64,000 bases of DNA. It comes from Pseudomonadota bacterium. Lineage in GTDB: Bacteria > Pseudomonadota > Gammaproteobacteria > Burkholderiales > Sulfuricellaceae. Where the stretch lies: positions 62,001 through 126,000 of the forward strand of contig JAJYXP010000072.1 of assembly GCA_021801705.1 (NCBI GenBank), written 5' to 3'. Under the pieces are notes generated by a model. It made no database searches and was not told where the DNA came from. It saw nothing but the letters and a program-made list of their open reading frames with translations. Of this stretch, positions 20,714 through 28,871 are shown piece by piece. Positions within the stretch are counted from its first letter, which is position 1, and each line of letters starts with the position of its first letter. The position numbers and the translations under genes are program-made.

Positions 20714-20941
20714 TCAATAATCGTCGCCGGTCATCGGTTGCGGCTCGCGCACCTGATTCAGCGTATCTTCAGCCTGAAGCTCGTCTTCGCCAAAAACCAC
20801 CTTGACAGTGTAATTGTCGGCTTCCGTCATGCTCCCGCGCACGGACTTGGCAAAGGCGCTGGCCTCCTTGAAATTGGTGTATGCGCCTATCTTCTCCAGT
20901 TGCTTGAACGGAGGGCGGATTTTATATACGAAATAAGGCAT
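20714..20941 (-). CDS. Small conserved-type hypothetical protein
   Basis: A 75-residue protein, MPYFVYKIRPPFKQLEKIGAY then KEASAFAKSVRGSMTEADNYTVKVVFGEDELQAEDTLNQV. It looks like a compact alpha/beta protein of a type common in betaproteobacteria; no function is known to me. The ribosome site CAGGAG precedes the ATG on the minus strand. It is the first gene of a likely two-gene unit with 20234-20689 and is divergent from the receiver-TPR gene at 21078. Confidence 0.72.
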   Translation of the reverse strand: MPYFVYKIRPPFKQLEKIGAYTNFKEASAFAKSVRGSMTEADNYTVKVVFGEDELQAEDTLNQVREPQPMTGDDY

Positions 20942-21077
20942 GTGGCGCTCCTGGATACGGGGTTGATAAAAAAGATTATAACGGCCTTCTGGCCGTCGAT
21001 GAGCAAATGAATAATATTGTTTAAACTGGGGTCCGTGGTAAGATTTTCAAGATGGAATCACTGGGTAGCGCATTTTC

Positions 21078-22706
21078 ATGAGCGAACCGATCAACTTCCA
21101 GGAAAAGAATTTCCTGGTTATCGATGACGGCCCCGGCATGCGGGCTTCCCTGCGCACCACAATCAGCGCCTTGGGCGGCATACGCATCGATATGGCAGGA
21201 AATGGCATCGAGGCCGTCAACCGCCTGGAACAGCGCGCCTATGACATCATTCTGTGCGACTACGACCTGGGCGGCGGCAAGGACGGACAGCAACTGCTGG
21301 AAGAAATCAAGTGCCGCAAGCTGGTCAAGCATTCCGCCATTTTCATGATGGTGACCGCCGAGCAAAGTTACGAGAAAGTTGTCAGCGCGGTCGAACTGGC
21401 GCCCGACGACTACCTGGTCAAACCCTTTACCGGCGAGGTGCTGCGTCTGCGGCTGGAGCGTCTGGCGCAGAAAAAAGCCTACTTCGCGCCCGTTTACGAA
21501 CTCATGGACCGGCAGGATTACCGCCAGGCGATCCAGGTTTGCGACGAACTGCTGAAAACCCCCAACCAGCACCTGGTCGACCTGATGCGGATGAAAGCCG
21601 AGATATGCATGCTGCTCGGCGACTATGTCATCGCCAAGGCGCTGTATGAACAGGTGCTGGCCATGCGGGAGATTCCCTGGGCGCGGATGGGACTCGCCAA
21701 ATCGATGTTCAAGCAAAATAATTTTAGTGAAGCCGCCGAGATTTTCCGGCAGGTGACGGAAGCGAATCCGAATTACATGGAAGCCTACGACTGGCTGGCA
21801 AAATCCTATTCCGCGACGGGTGACGAGAAAGCCGCCCAGCAGGCGCTGATGGTGGCGGCAGGGAAATCACCACGCATGCTGCAGCGCCGCAAGCTTCTTG
21901 GCGTGGCCGCCTACCAGAATGACGATCTTGAAACAGCGCAAGACGCCTTCGAAGCCGTGCTCGAATTCGGCAAGAATTCAGCGCTCACCTCCCCCGAAGA
22001 TTATGCCAACCTGAGCCGGGTGTTCATCGACAAAGGCAGTTGCGACCAAGCCCTGTCGGTGATGAAAAACGCCCGAAAAGCCTTCAAGAATTCTCCGGAG
22101 GTGTTGCTGCATGGCGCCGTCATGGACAGTCTGGCCTACCAGAAGACCGGCGACACAAAAGCCGCCGAAGCCGAACTGAAAAAGGCGCTGGAATACTTTC
22201 ACGACTGCGATAACAAACCGGGCGGCGTTTCCCTTGATATCGCACGCGCCTGCTTCCAGCTCGGGGACGAGGAAACAGGCAAGGAAATCGTCCAGGACTT
22301 CATCAAGAACAATCACGATGACCAGAAAATCCACCGCCACGCCGAGGATATGTTCAGGAAGATCGGGCTGGAGGACAAAGGCAAGGAAATCATCCGCGAT
22401 TCCTCGCGTGTCGTCATCGCCCTCAACAACCAGGCGGTCCGGATGGCCCAGGCAGGCGACCTTAAGGGCTCGGTCGACCTGTTGATGCAGGCGGTGTCGG
22501 AATACCAGGAAAACACGGTGATCGTGCTCAACGCCGCCCACGCCATTCTGGCGTACATGCAGAAACAGGGCTGGGACGAGGAATTAAGCCAGGCGGCAAA
22601 ACGCTACCTGGCCACCGTGAAACACCGCGACCCCGACAACCAGAAATACCTGATGCTTTCGGATCTGTACAAGGATGTCTCGCAACAACACGGGTTCACG
22701 GTATGA
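21078..22706 (+). CDS. Response regulator with receiver and TPR domains
   Basis: The 542-residue protein begins with a complete receiver domain: acidic pair D16/D17, phospho-acceptor D61 (IILCDYD), and K115 (DDYLVKPF). The remaining 400 residues form about eight to ten tetratricopeptide repeats (for example FRQVTEANPNYMEAYDWLAKSY) rather than a DNA-binding or enzymatic domain. The output is therefore probably protein-protein contact. The stop overlaps the start of the histidine kinase gene at 22703 by 4 bases, so the two form a two-component pair. Similar REC-TPR proteins exist, but their targets are mostly unknown. Confidence 0.88.
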   Translation: MSEPINFQEKNFLVIDDGPGMRASLRTTISALGGIRIDMAGNGIEAVNRLEQRAYDIILCDYDLGGGKDGQQLLEEIKCRKLVKHSAIFMMVTAEQSYEKVVSAVELAPDDYLVKPFTGEVLRLRLERLAQKKAYFAPVYELMDRQDYRQAIQVCDELLKTPNQHLVDLMRMKAEICMLLGDYVIAKALYEQVLAMREIPWARMGLAKSMFKQNNFSEAAEIFRQVTEANPNYMEAYDWLAKSYSATGDEKAAQQALMVAAGKSPRMLQRRKLLGVAAYQNDDLETAQDAFEAVLEFGKNSALTSPEDYANLSRVFIDKGSCDQALSVMKNARKAFKNSPEVLLHGAVMDSLAYQKTGDTKAAEAELKKALEYFHDCDNKPGGVSLDIARACFQLGDEETGKEIVQDFIKNNHDDQKIHRHAEDMFRKIGLEDKGKEIIRDSSRVVIALNNQAVRMAQAGDLKGSVDLLMQAVSEYQENTVIVLNAAHAILAYMQKQGWDEELSQAAKRYLATVKHRDPDNQKYLMLSDLYKDVSQQHGFTV

Positions 22707-23428
22707 CACTGCCCGCCGGTCCCCAGCGCGACGTCGCACGGGAACTCGGCGCGATCGACTTCACGGCGCTGTTCGCCGCGCAAGTCCACGATCTCAAGAA
22801 CCTGCTGTTTCTCGTGCTCAGCACCCTCGACGAAACCGTGAGCGAATGCAGCGGCGCCGATATCGGCAAGGAGGCCGAAGGCCGGTTGGCGCTGCTGAAA
22901 TACAACGGCCAGTTGATCAACGACAAGCTGATCCAGATGTTGTCGCTGTACCGTTTCAACCGGGGGCCTTACCCGGTCGATATCGCCTACCGCCCGGTGG
23001 CAGACCTGATCGATGAACTCGTCGCCGAAGCCATGCCGCTGCTTGCCGCCAAATCGATCACCATTTCCGGCAGCGCGCAGCCGGGGCTGTGCTGGTTTTT
23101 CGACCGCAATCTTGTCGCCGGCGCAGTCAACAACGCCATTCACAACGCGCTCGACTGCGCCGGCTCGCAAATCCGGCTTGGCGCCACCATTGAAGACGGC
23201 TACCTGGCCCTGCGCGTGGAAGATGACGGGCCGGGCTTCCCCCAGGAAGTGCTGGCAAATGGCGGCAGCGCAGAAAGCCTGAACATGTCCGGCAACAAAA
23301 CCGGCCTCGGCCTGTATTTCTCCTCGGTCTGCGCCCGGCTGCATACCAATGGCGAGAAATCCGGGCGCATCACGCTGGGCAACGGCGGCAATCTGGGCGG
23401 GGCGGTGTTTACGCTGTTTTTGCCGTGA
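22703..23428 (+). CDS. Short soluble histidine kinase, partner of the receiver-TPR protein
   Basis: This 241-residue kinase has no membrane segment and no recognisable sensor domain. The likely phospho-acceptor is H29 in AAQVHDLKNLL, followed by a helical pair and a HATPase domain with N-box (NNAIHNALDCA, about 143-152), G1 box (DDGPGFP, 174-180) and a later TGLGLYFSS segment. Start ATGA overlaps the upstream stop, indicating translational coupling. Because it lacks its own sensor, it may respond through a partner or through the TPR protein. Confidence 0.85.
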   Translation: MTLPAGPQRDVARELGAIDFTALFAAQVHDLKNLLFLVLSTLDETVSECSGADIGKEAEGRLALLKYNGQLINDKLIQMLSLYRFNRGPYPVDIAYRPVADLIDELVAEAMPLLAAKSITISGSAQPGLCWFFDRNLVAGAVNNAIHNALDCAGSQIRLGATIEDGYLALRVEDDGPGFPQEVLANGGSAESLNMSGNKTGLGLYFSSVCARLHTNGEKSGRITLGNGGNLGGAVFTLFLP

Positions 23429-23611
23429 ACGGGGTATGGAGTCGGGGCCTCGACCGAGGAGCCCTCGGTTCATATGCTATATATGCTATAGTGGTTCAAC
23501 CGAATTCGGCCACGCAGTTGATCAAGCCGAAGGGAACGATTCGCCACAGGCGCACTTCCCGGCCATTAACGTGAAAGCCCCCCTTCCAAGACGAGTGCTG
23601 GCCCTCTGACC

Positions 23612-23657
23612 CTAAGGACCTATTAAGTATAATACTTAATACTTAATAGGTCCTTAG
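23612..23657. terminator. Perfect 19-bp hairpin downstream of two convergent genes
   Basis: CTAAGGACCTATTAAGTAT (23612-23630) and its exact complement (23639-23657) flank an 8-base loop, AATACTTA. The stop codon of the minus-strand gene at 23654 lies in the right arm. It sits between the convergent histidine kinase and the membrane protein gene and could end both transcripts, though there is no T-run. Upstream, 23429-23611 has a short repeated ATGCTATA motif but no gene. Confidence 0.55.
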
Positions 23658-24577
23658 GCCGCCACCGGACTCAAATCGGGCTGCGATGGGGCCGGCTCCA
23701 TGTCCGGCGGGAAGCTGACCCGGCCGATTTCGTTGCCATCCCCGTTGCGGTAGATCAGTTCGCTGGTTTCGAAATTGAACTCGGGGTGGCGCGGATTATT
23801 CCACTGGTCGAGAAAGTGCTTGTAAAAGGGCACGAAAAGCCCTCGCTGGGGATTGCCATGCTGCAGCCCGAACACGTACTCCGGCTGGGTCTTGACCTCG
23901 TGGCCGTCATGGCAGTACTGGACCCAGACATATTCTCCGGTCACCACCAGCTTCCAGAACGGAGGCTCTTCATAGAACTTGAGCTTGACCTTTTTTCCCG
24001 CCGCGGCAAGCTTGCGCAGATAGGCGATGCTCACCTCCGTTTCCTGGCGATATGATTGGAGCATAGCCTCCGGGTTATCCAGCGACTGGACCCGGCTAAC
24101 GATGCCTTTGCCATAGGGGTTTGCCAGCATCACGCGAATTTCATAAGCCAGTTCCAGCGCCTTCTGCAAGTCGCTGTTTTCCGAGCTGAAGGTGTCGCCG
24201 GTGATCGACATGATGCACACGTCACGCGCGCTGGCAATCTTCTTGCGCATATCCCGCTCCTTCCAGCGCGACATCCAGCCGCGCCCCTCCCGCGCATACA
24301 CCAGCGATGCGATCTTGTTCATCTGCATGCTGCGCCGTCCGTCCCAGGCGATCTTCGAGATATTGAACAGCAGCACCAGCACGGTGGCGAAGCTGATTTC
24401 CGTGATCATCAGCAGTTGCGAGTTGTCTTCAACCTTCGGCCACCAATAAAACAGGATGTATTTCGCCACCATCGGCAGGGAAAAAGCGATACCCACCGCC
24501 AGCAGGGTAATCACCACATGGGCGAAGGCGTGATGAATGCCTTGGGTAAAGCTGTGAAAATGTTTGTTATGGTCCAC
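23654..24577 (-). CDS. Unknown membrane-anchored protein
   Basis: The 307-residue protein starts at a GTG (24577) placed 7 bases after AGGAGG on the minus strand; longer upstream readings lack a ribosome site. Two hydrophobic helices lie at about 17-42 (FAHVVITLLAVGIAFSLPMVA) and 58-75 (ISFATVLVLLFNISK). The remaining 230 residues are soluble and include DVCIMSITGDTFSSENSDLQKAL and YEIRVMLANPYGKGI, which vaguely recall phospholipase-D-like folds but without an HKD motif. I cannot assign a function. It converges with the two-component pair, separated by a perfect hairpin, and stands alone. Confidence 0.7.
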   Translation of the reverse strand: MDHNKHFHSFTQGIHHAFAHVVITLLAVGIAFSLPMVAKYILFYWWPKVEDNSQLLMITEISFATVLVLLFNISKIAWDGRRSMQMNKIASLVYAREGRGWMSRWKERDMRKKIASARDVCIMSITGDTFSSENSDLQKALELAYEIRVMLANPYGKGIVSRVQSLDNPEAMLQSYRQETEVSIAYLRKLAAAGKKVKLKFYEEPPFWKLVVTGEYVWVQYCHDGHEVKTQPEYVFGLQHGNPQRGLFVPFYKHFLDQWNNPRHPEFNFETSELIYRNGDGNEIGRVSFPPDMEPAPSQPDLSPVAA

Positions 24578-25166
24578 GATGCAACCTCCTTTTTGAAAAA
24601 AGCGTGTCCGCCGAAAGACGGCGGCAACTTCGATCGGGAATAAGCGGGGGGGAAATGGGTTGAAGCGATCTCTCGCGCACACCGCCAATAGGTGTGGGGA
24701 AACTTGAATGAAATTAATTGTACCTTGATACCGGGCTCGGACGCCACGTTTCTTACGAAAAATTAATCCGGCGCCTTTGATCACGGCCCCGCCGCACTTG
24801 CTCGATCTGTTCGCACAGATGCTGCGCACCTTGAAGGATGCGCGGGGTCTGACGCTGGATCAGCAAGTAGCCCGGATGGAATGAAATGGAATCCGGGCAG
24901 CCCGCGAATTCCGAGATGGCGAGTTGCAATTTCACCTGCGAGCGCCTTTGATTTTAATCAGGAGGGCTTAACGAGCAAACCGACGCCATCCACAAGACTC
25001 GACGAGTTATCAAAATAACAAGGCGAGATAACCCTAAATTGAGGAGAGCCATAATGAACCTTGAGTTAACGGATGAGGAAAAAATATAGTCCGCCATGCC
25101 CTTGAGGCATACCTTTCCGATCGACGGGCTCACCGCGAACGGTAACGGTTTTAACGGAACGATCTA
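24578..25166. other. Intergenic region without a confident gene
   Basis: Between two minus-strand genes lie 589 bases. The left 25 bases carry the AGGAGG ribosome site of the membrane protein. Around 24868-24905 there is a GTAGCCCGGATGGAATG...GGAATCCGGG dispersed repeat, also fragmentarily present in ygiQ. A short plus-strand coding remnant is at 25054-25089. No RNA gene or clear promoter was recognised. Confidence 0.6.
25054..25089 (+). pseudogene. Possible 5' remnant of a small gene
   Basis: An ATG preceded by TTGAGGAG encodes only MNLELTDEEKI before a TAG stop. This is a typical opening for short conserved bacterial proteins of the form M-x-L-x-LT-x-x-E, and a good ribosome site in front of an 11-residue frame suggests a truncated gene start. 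It could equally be a chance match or a leader peptide. Confidence 0.25.
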
Positions 25167-26351
25167 CTAGTAGAGGGAAACTGCCTGATCGAGTATGAGC
25201 GCGGTGACTTTCGGCATATTCCCCAGCCATTCGTCGGCGATTTTTGCCGCCTCCTGCCGCAGTGCATCGCTTACCCCGTGGGCAGCCTGGATTTCTATCG
25301 CGGCGACCTGGGGCTGGTCCACCGGTGCGCCGATGGCGGACAGGATTTGCACCGTTACGCCTTCCGCTTCCTCCAGCCGCTCGTGGATATCCCGCGCCAT
25401 CAGCATGGCCAGGACGTTGTACAGTTTGCCCACATGGGAGACCGGATTCTTGCCCGCGACCGCCTCCAGCGACATGGGCCGTGCCGGCGTGATCAAGCCG
25501 CAGGCCCGGTTGCCTCGCCCCACCTGGCCATCGTCGCCCATTTCGGAGCTCAAGCCGGAAACGGTCAGATACAGGCCGCTTTCGTCCGTGGCGGCCGGAT
25601 CGTCCAGGGTGTTCAATTGCAAAGCGGCGCCGGGACCGATTTCCTGTCCGAGGTGTTCGCAGATACCGGCTTTGTGCTGCCGGTAATCGGAGACGCCCGC
25701 CACGTGGCGATCCACAAACGCCAGGGCAACGGTGAAAGCGGCCTCGTTTCCAACGCGCATGCCCATTACCTTGAAATCGGACCCGGCACAGGGGAAACGC
25801 TGCCCGAACGCCTTCGAGCGCAGGATTCCGGCGAGGCGCAGGACGTCCTGCTCGAGGGGGGAGCAGGGGGCGAATCCGACGCCGAAGGAAGTGTCGTTGG
25901 ATAAGGGGGTGTCCGTGCTGCGGGCGAAAACCTGCTTGAGATTGGCGCTGCCTTCCCGGATATGGGTATCGATCGCTATCCCCGCGGCAGCATCCAGCAG
26001 ATGTTCTTCCAGGTAGTCCCGCGCCGCCTTTTCCACGATCTCCTGCACGTCGAAAGCAGGTTCTGGGCGCGTGGCCCGTCCACAAATGATCAGGCGCGCC
26101 TTTTCTTCGATTGTTCCGCCGCCGAAGCGCGGCGCGCTGCGGCCCGCCGCCAGCAGCCCCTTGTCCAGGTTGTGGTGCAGAATCCGGCCATAAGCCTGGA
26201 GATAGGCGAGCGAAAGCGCACGGGAAGCCGCTTCGCACACGCCGTCGGCGACCGTGTCCGGGTGGCCTATCCCCTTGTGTTCGCACATTTCCACCTGCCG
26301 CTGCGCCACAGGGATGCAGGAGGACGGCGTGACTACGATATTCCTGGACAT
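25167..26351 (-). CDS. Archaeal-type S-adenosylmethionine synthetase
   Basis: This 394-residue enzyme makes S-adenosylmethionine from methionine and ATP. It belongs to the archaeal MAT family (COG1812), not the bacterial MetK family: CEHKGIGHPDTVADGVCEAASRALS at the N-terminus, FGGGTIEEKARLIICGRAT, and SSEMGDDGQVGRGNRACGLITPARPMSLEAVAGKNPVSHVGKLYN. Archaeal-type MAT occurs in scattered bacteria and is likely acquired by transfer. It is divergent from the amino-acid dehydrogenase at 26677. Whether the genome also has metK cannot be seen here. Confidence 0.93.
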   Translation of the reverse strand: MSRNIVVTPSSCIPVAQRQVEMCEHKGIGHPDTVADGVCEAASRALSLAYLQAYGRILHHNLDKGLLAAGRSAPRFGGGTIEEKARLIICGRATRPEPAFDVQEIVEKAARDYLEEHLLDAAAGIAIDTHIREGSANLKQVFARSTDTPLSNDTSFGVGFAPCSPLEQDVLRLAGILRSKAFGQRFPCAGSDFKVMGMRVGNEAAFTVALAFVDRHVAGVSDYRQHKAGICEHLGQEIGPGAALQLNTLDDPAATDESGLYLTVSGLSSEMGDDGQVGRGNRACGLITPARPMSLEAVAGKNPVSHVGKLYNVLAMLMARDIHERLEEAEGVTVQILSAIGAPVDQPQVAAIEIQAAHGVSDALRQEAAKIADEWLGNMPKVTALILDQAVSLY

Positions 26352-26676
26352 GGTTCGAGCGTTACCCCCTATCGCGTCCTGAGCAAATTACAGTATTGCA
26401 CAGATTCCACACTGACCCGGCAGGCACCGAGGAAGCATGGCGCTTACGCTTTCCGCGCCAGATTCCGGATGCCCTGAAAAAACCGCAGTTCATTAACCGC
26501 AAAGGCGCGAAGGCGCAAAGCCAACAAAAGCATGGCAAGCATGCAGGCTTTCATCCGTCGGGCGATGGGGCGAATTGCCCGACCCATTGTTCCTGGTTTG
26601 TGTTTTCTGCGCCTTTGCGGTTCAACTACTTTTTCCAAGGCTATAGCATAGAATTAGATCTGAGGAGACGCATGCA
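26352..26676. repeat. Intergenic region with an inverted repeat at 26495-26622
   Basis: This 325-base gap between divergent genes holds an inverted repeat with ends AACCGCAAAGGCGCGAAGG (26495) and GCGCCTTTGCGGTT (26622), of the same family as 17319-17423. Promoters for both flanking genes should lie here, and GAGGAG precedes the ATG at 26677, but no convincing -35/-10 pair stood out. No gene was seen. Confidence 0.7.
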
Positions 26677-27789
26677 ATGGATGACCTGTTTCGCTTTGCG
26701 GACGAGTTGGGCCCGGCCAAGATCATACATGTTCATGAGCCCGCCATCGGCCTGAGGGCGGTGTTGGTGGTGGATAACGTGGCTGCCGGGCCGTCCATCG
26801 GCGGGGTGCGCATGGCGCCCGACGTGAGCACGGAAGAGTGCTTGCGCCTCGCCCGCGCCATGACTCTGAAAAACGCTGCTGCCGGCCTGTCCCACGGCGG
26901 CGGCAAGGCAGTGCTTTACGGGGATCCGAAAATGCCCAGGGCGGACAAGGAGCGCCTGGTCAGGGGATTGGCCTGCGCATTGCGGGACGTCCGCGAATAC
27001 ATCTTCGGCCCCGACATGGGCACCGACGAGGAGTGCATGGCCTGGGTCAAGGACGAGATCGGGCGCGCGGTGGGCCTGCCCCGCGAGCTGGGCGGCATCC
27101 CCCTGGACAAGATCGGCGCCACCGGCTGGGGCATCAGCCAGGTGGCGGATGTAGCCCTGCGCTATTGCGATTTTTCCCTGGCCGGGGCGCGCGTCGTCGT
27201 GCAGGGCTTCGGCGCGGTGGGCAGGCATGCCGCCCGCTACCTGGCGGAAAAGGGCGCCATCCTCGTGGCCGCAGCCGATTCCTGCGGCACCCTGTACGAT
27301 CCCGATGGCCTGGATGTCGGGCTGCTGGGCGAACTGAAAGATTCCGGCAAGAGCGTGCTCGATTTCTCCATGGGCGAGAAACTCGACCGCGACGCGGTGA
27401 TCGATATCGACTGCGATATCTGGATTCCCGCCGCCCGGCCGGACGTCATTCACGAGGACAATGTCAACCGGCTCAAAACCCGGCTGGTGATCCAGGGCGC
27501 AAATATCCCGTTCACCCATGGCGCCGAAAAGGCGCTGCATGAGCGCGGCGTGCTGTGCATGCCGGATTTCATCGCCAATGCCGGCGGCGTGATCTGTGCC
27601 GCGATGGAATACCGGGGCGCCAGCCAGGCCGCAGCCTTTGATGCCATCGCGGAGAAGCTGCGGCAGAACAGCGAGGAAGTGCTGGAGAGGGTGGCGAAGA
27701 ATGGCATGCTCCCGCGCGACGCGGCCATGGAGCTGGCCGTTTCCAGGGTCAGGAAAGCGATGAGTTGCCGGCGCTGGGGGATTTTTTAA
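26677..27789 (+). CDS. Glu/Leu/Phe/Val dehydrogenase
   Basis: This 370-residue enzyme catalyses the reversible NAD(P)-dependent oxidative deamination of an amino acid to a 2-oxoacid. Visible features are the catalytic-lysine motif LSHGGGKAVLYGDP, the GPDMGTDEECMAW segment, the hinge IGATGWG, and the Rossmann motif VVQGFGAVGRHAA. At 370 residues it is nearer to leucine dehydrogenases than to about 420-residue glutamate dehydrogenases; substrate is uncertain. The ATG at 26677 follows GAGGAG. It precedes a 2-oxoacid:ferredoxin oxidoreductase operon, so the 2-oxoacid it makes or uses is probably handled by that enzyme. Confidence 0.9.
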   Translation: MDDLFRFADELGPAKIIHVHEPAIGLRAVLVVDNVAAGPSIGGVRMAPDVSTEECLRLARAMTLKNAAAGLSHGGGKAVLYGDPKMPRADKERLVRGLACALRDVREYIFGPDMGTDEECMAWVKDEIGRAVGLPRELGGIPLDKIGATGWGISQVADVALRYCDFSLAGARVVVQGFGAVGRHAARYLAEKGAILVAAADSCGTLYDPDGLDVGLLGELKDSGKSVLDFSMGEKLDRDAVIDIDCDIWIPAARPDVIHEDNVNRLKTRLVIQGANIPFTHGAEKALHERGVLCMPDFIANAGGVICAAMEYRGASQAAAFDAIAEKLRQNSEEVLERVAKNGMLPRDAAMELAVSRVRKAMSCRRWGIF

Positions 27790-27813
27790 TTCCCGTGGTT
27801 CCCCGGCGTCAGG

Positions 27814-27919
27814 CTAGTAGTCAGTCAACAAGGATCGCAAGAGTAGGTCGGGCTTCAGCCCGACATGTCGGCATGAATGCCGACCTACAGTTTCACGTTT
27901 CAATATGACTGACAACTAG
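27814..27919. mobile_element. CTAG element with a third core (A5)
   Basis: A 106-bp element with CTAG at 27814-27817 and 27916-27919 and ends TAGTCAGTCA and TGACTGACAA. Its core is the GTAGGTCGGGCTTCAGCCC palindrome (27843-27888), not the type-A or B hairpins, and the right end retains the GTTTCAATATGACTGAC of type A. This shows the same ends can carry unrelated cores. It sits between the dehydrogenase and the oxidoreductase genes. Confidence 0.8.
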
Positions 27920-27968
27920 CCCGCCATAGGACGCGCTTCTGGGGAGTGCAGATAAAGGAAGGACGCGG

Positions 27969-28871
27969 ATGTATCGTATACGCTTCCATGGACGTGGCGG
28001 TCAGGGCATGAAGACTGCGAGCCGCATACTCGGATCGGCCTTCTTCCTGCAGGGCTACGAGGTGCAGGACGCGCCGCGCTATGGTGCGGAACGGCGCGGC
28101 GCGCCGATTTTCGCTTACGTGCGAGCCGCCCGGCAGGCCATCCAGGAACGCGGCATCATCCTGGAACCCGATCTCGTCATCGTGGCGGACGACAGCCTGG
28201 TGCCCATGCCGGCGGCGGGTGTGTTGCAGGGGATCATGCCCCGCACCGTTCTCCTCATCCACAGCGGCGAAACGCCGGAAACCTGGCGGCACCGGCTGAA
28301 TATCGCCGGACCGCTCCTGACCTTGCCGGCGGAAGCCGCCGCGGGGGACGGACAGCGCTTTGCCGGCGCTGCCCTGGCCGGGGCGGCGGCGCGGCTGGTG
28401 GGCGTGATTACGTCCTCGGCGCTGGAGCGGGCGGTGCAACTGGAATTGGCCGGACTGGGACGGGAAATCGTCTCAGCCAATCTGGACCAGGCCCTGGCAG
28501 CCTATGAACGGATGGCGCCCGAGGCCGGACGGGTGAGCGAAGGCGAGGTGTTTGCGGCGGCCGCCTGCCGGCGCCCCGACTGGGTGGAACTGCCGCTGGA
28601 CGAGGCGGATGCGGCCGCCGCGGCGATCCACGCCGGGGCCACCAGCGTCGAGGTGCGCACCGGCCTGTGGCGCACCCTGCGCCCGGTGATCGACTACCCG
28701 CGCTGCAACCGCTGCTGGTGGGTGTGCAGCGAATTCTGCCCGGACAGCGCCATCCGGGTCAACGCCGGGCAATATCCCGAGATCGACTACGACCATTGCA
28801 AGGGTTGCCTGATCTGCGTGGCCCAATGCCCTGCCCACGCCATTTCCGCGGTTCCGGAGGCCCAGGCATGA
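27969..28871 (+). CDS. 2-oxoacid:ferredoxin oxidoreductase, fused gamma and ferredoxin (delta) subunit
   Basis: The 300-residue protein combines a gamma-subunit domain (MYRIRFHGRGGQGMKTASRIL, about 1-190) with a C-terminal two-cluster ferredoxin (CNRCWWVCSEFCP and CKGCLICVAQCP, about 240-290). In four-subunit enzymes these are separate proteins. With the next two genes it forms an enzyme that interconverts a 2-oxoacid plus CoA with acyl-CoA plus CO2, using ferredoxin. The ATG follows GGAAGGA. Its TGA overlaps the ATG of the alpha-subunit gene by 4 bases. Confidence 0.92.
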   Translation: MYRIRFHGRGGQGMKTASRILGSAFFLQGYEVQDAPRYGAERRGAPIFAYVRAARQAIQERGIILEPDLVIVADDSLVPMPAAGVLQGIMPRTVLLIHSGETPETWRHRLNIAGPLLTLPAEAAAGDGQRFAGAALAGAAARLVGVITSSALERAVQLELAGLGREIVSANLDQALAAYERMAPEAGRVSEGEVFAAAACRRPDWVELPLDEADAAAAAIHAGATSVEVRTGLWRTLRPVIDYPRCNRCWWVCSEFCPDSAIRVNAGQYPEIDYDHCKGCLICVAQCPAHAISAVPEAQA

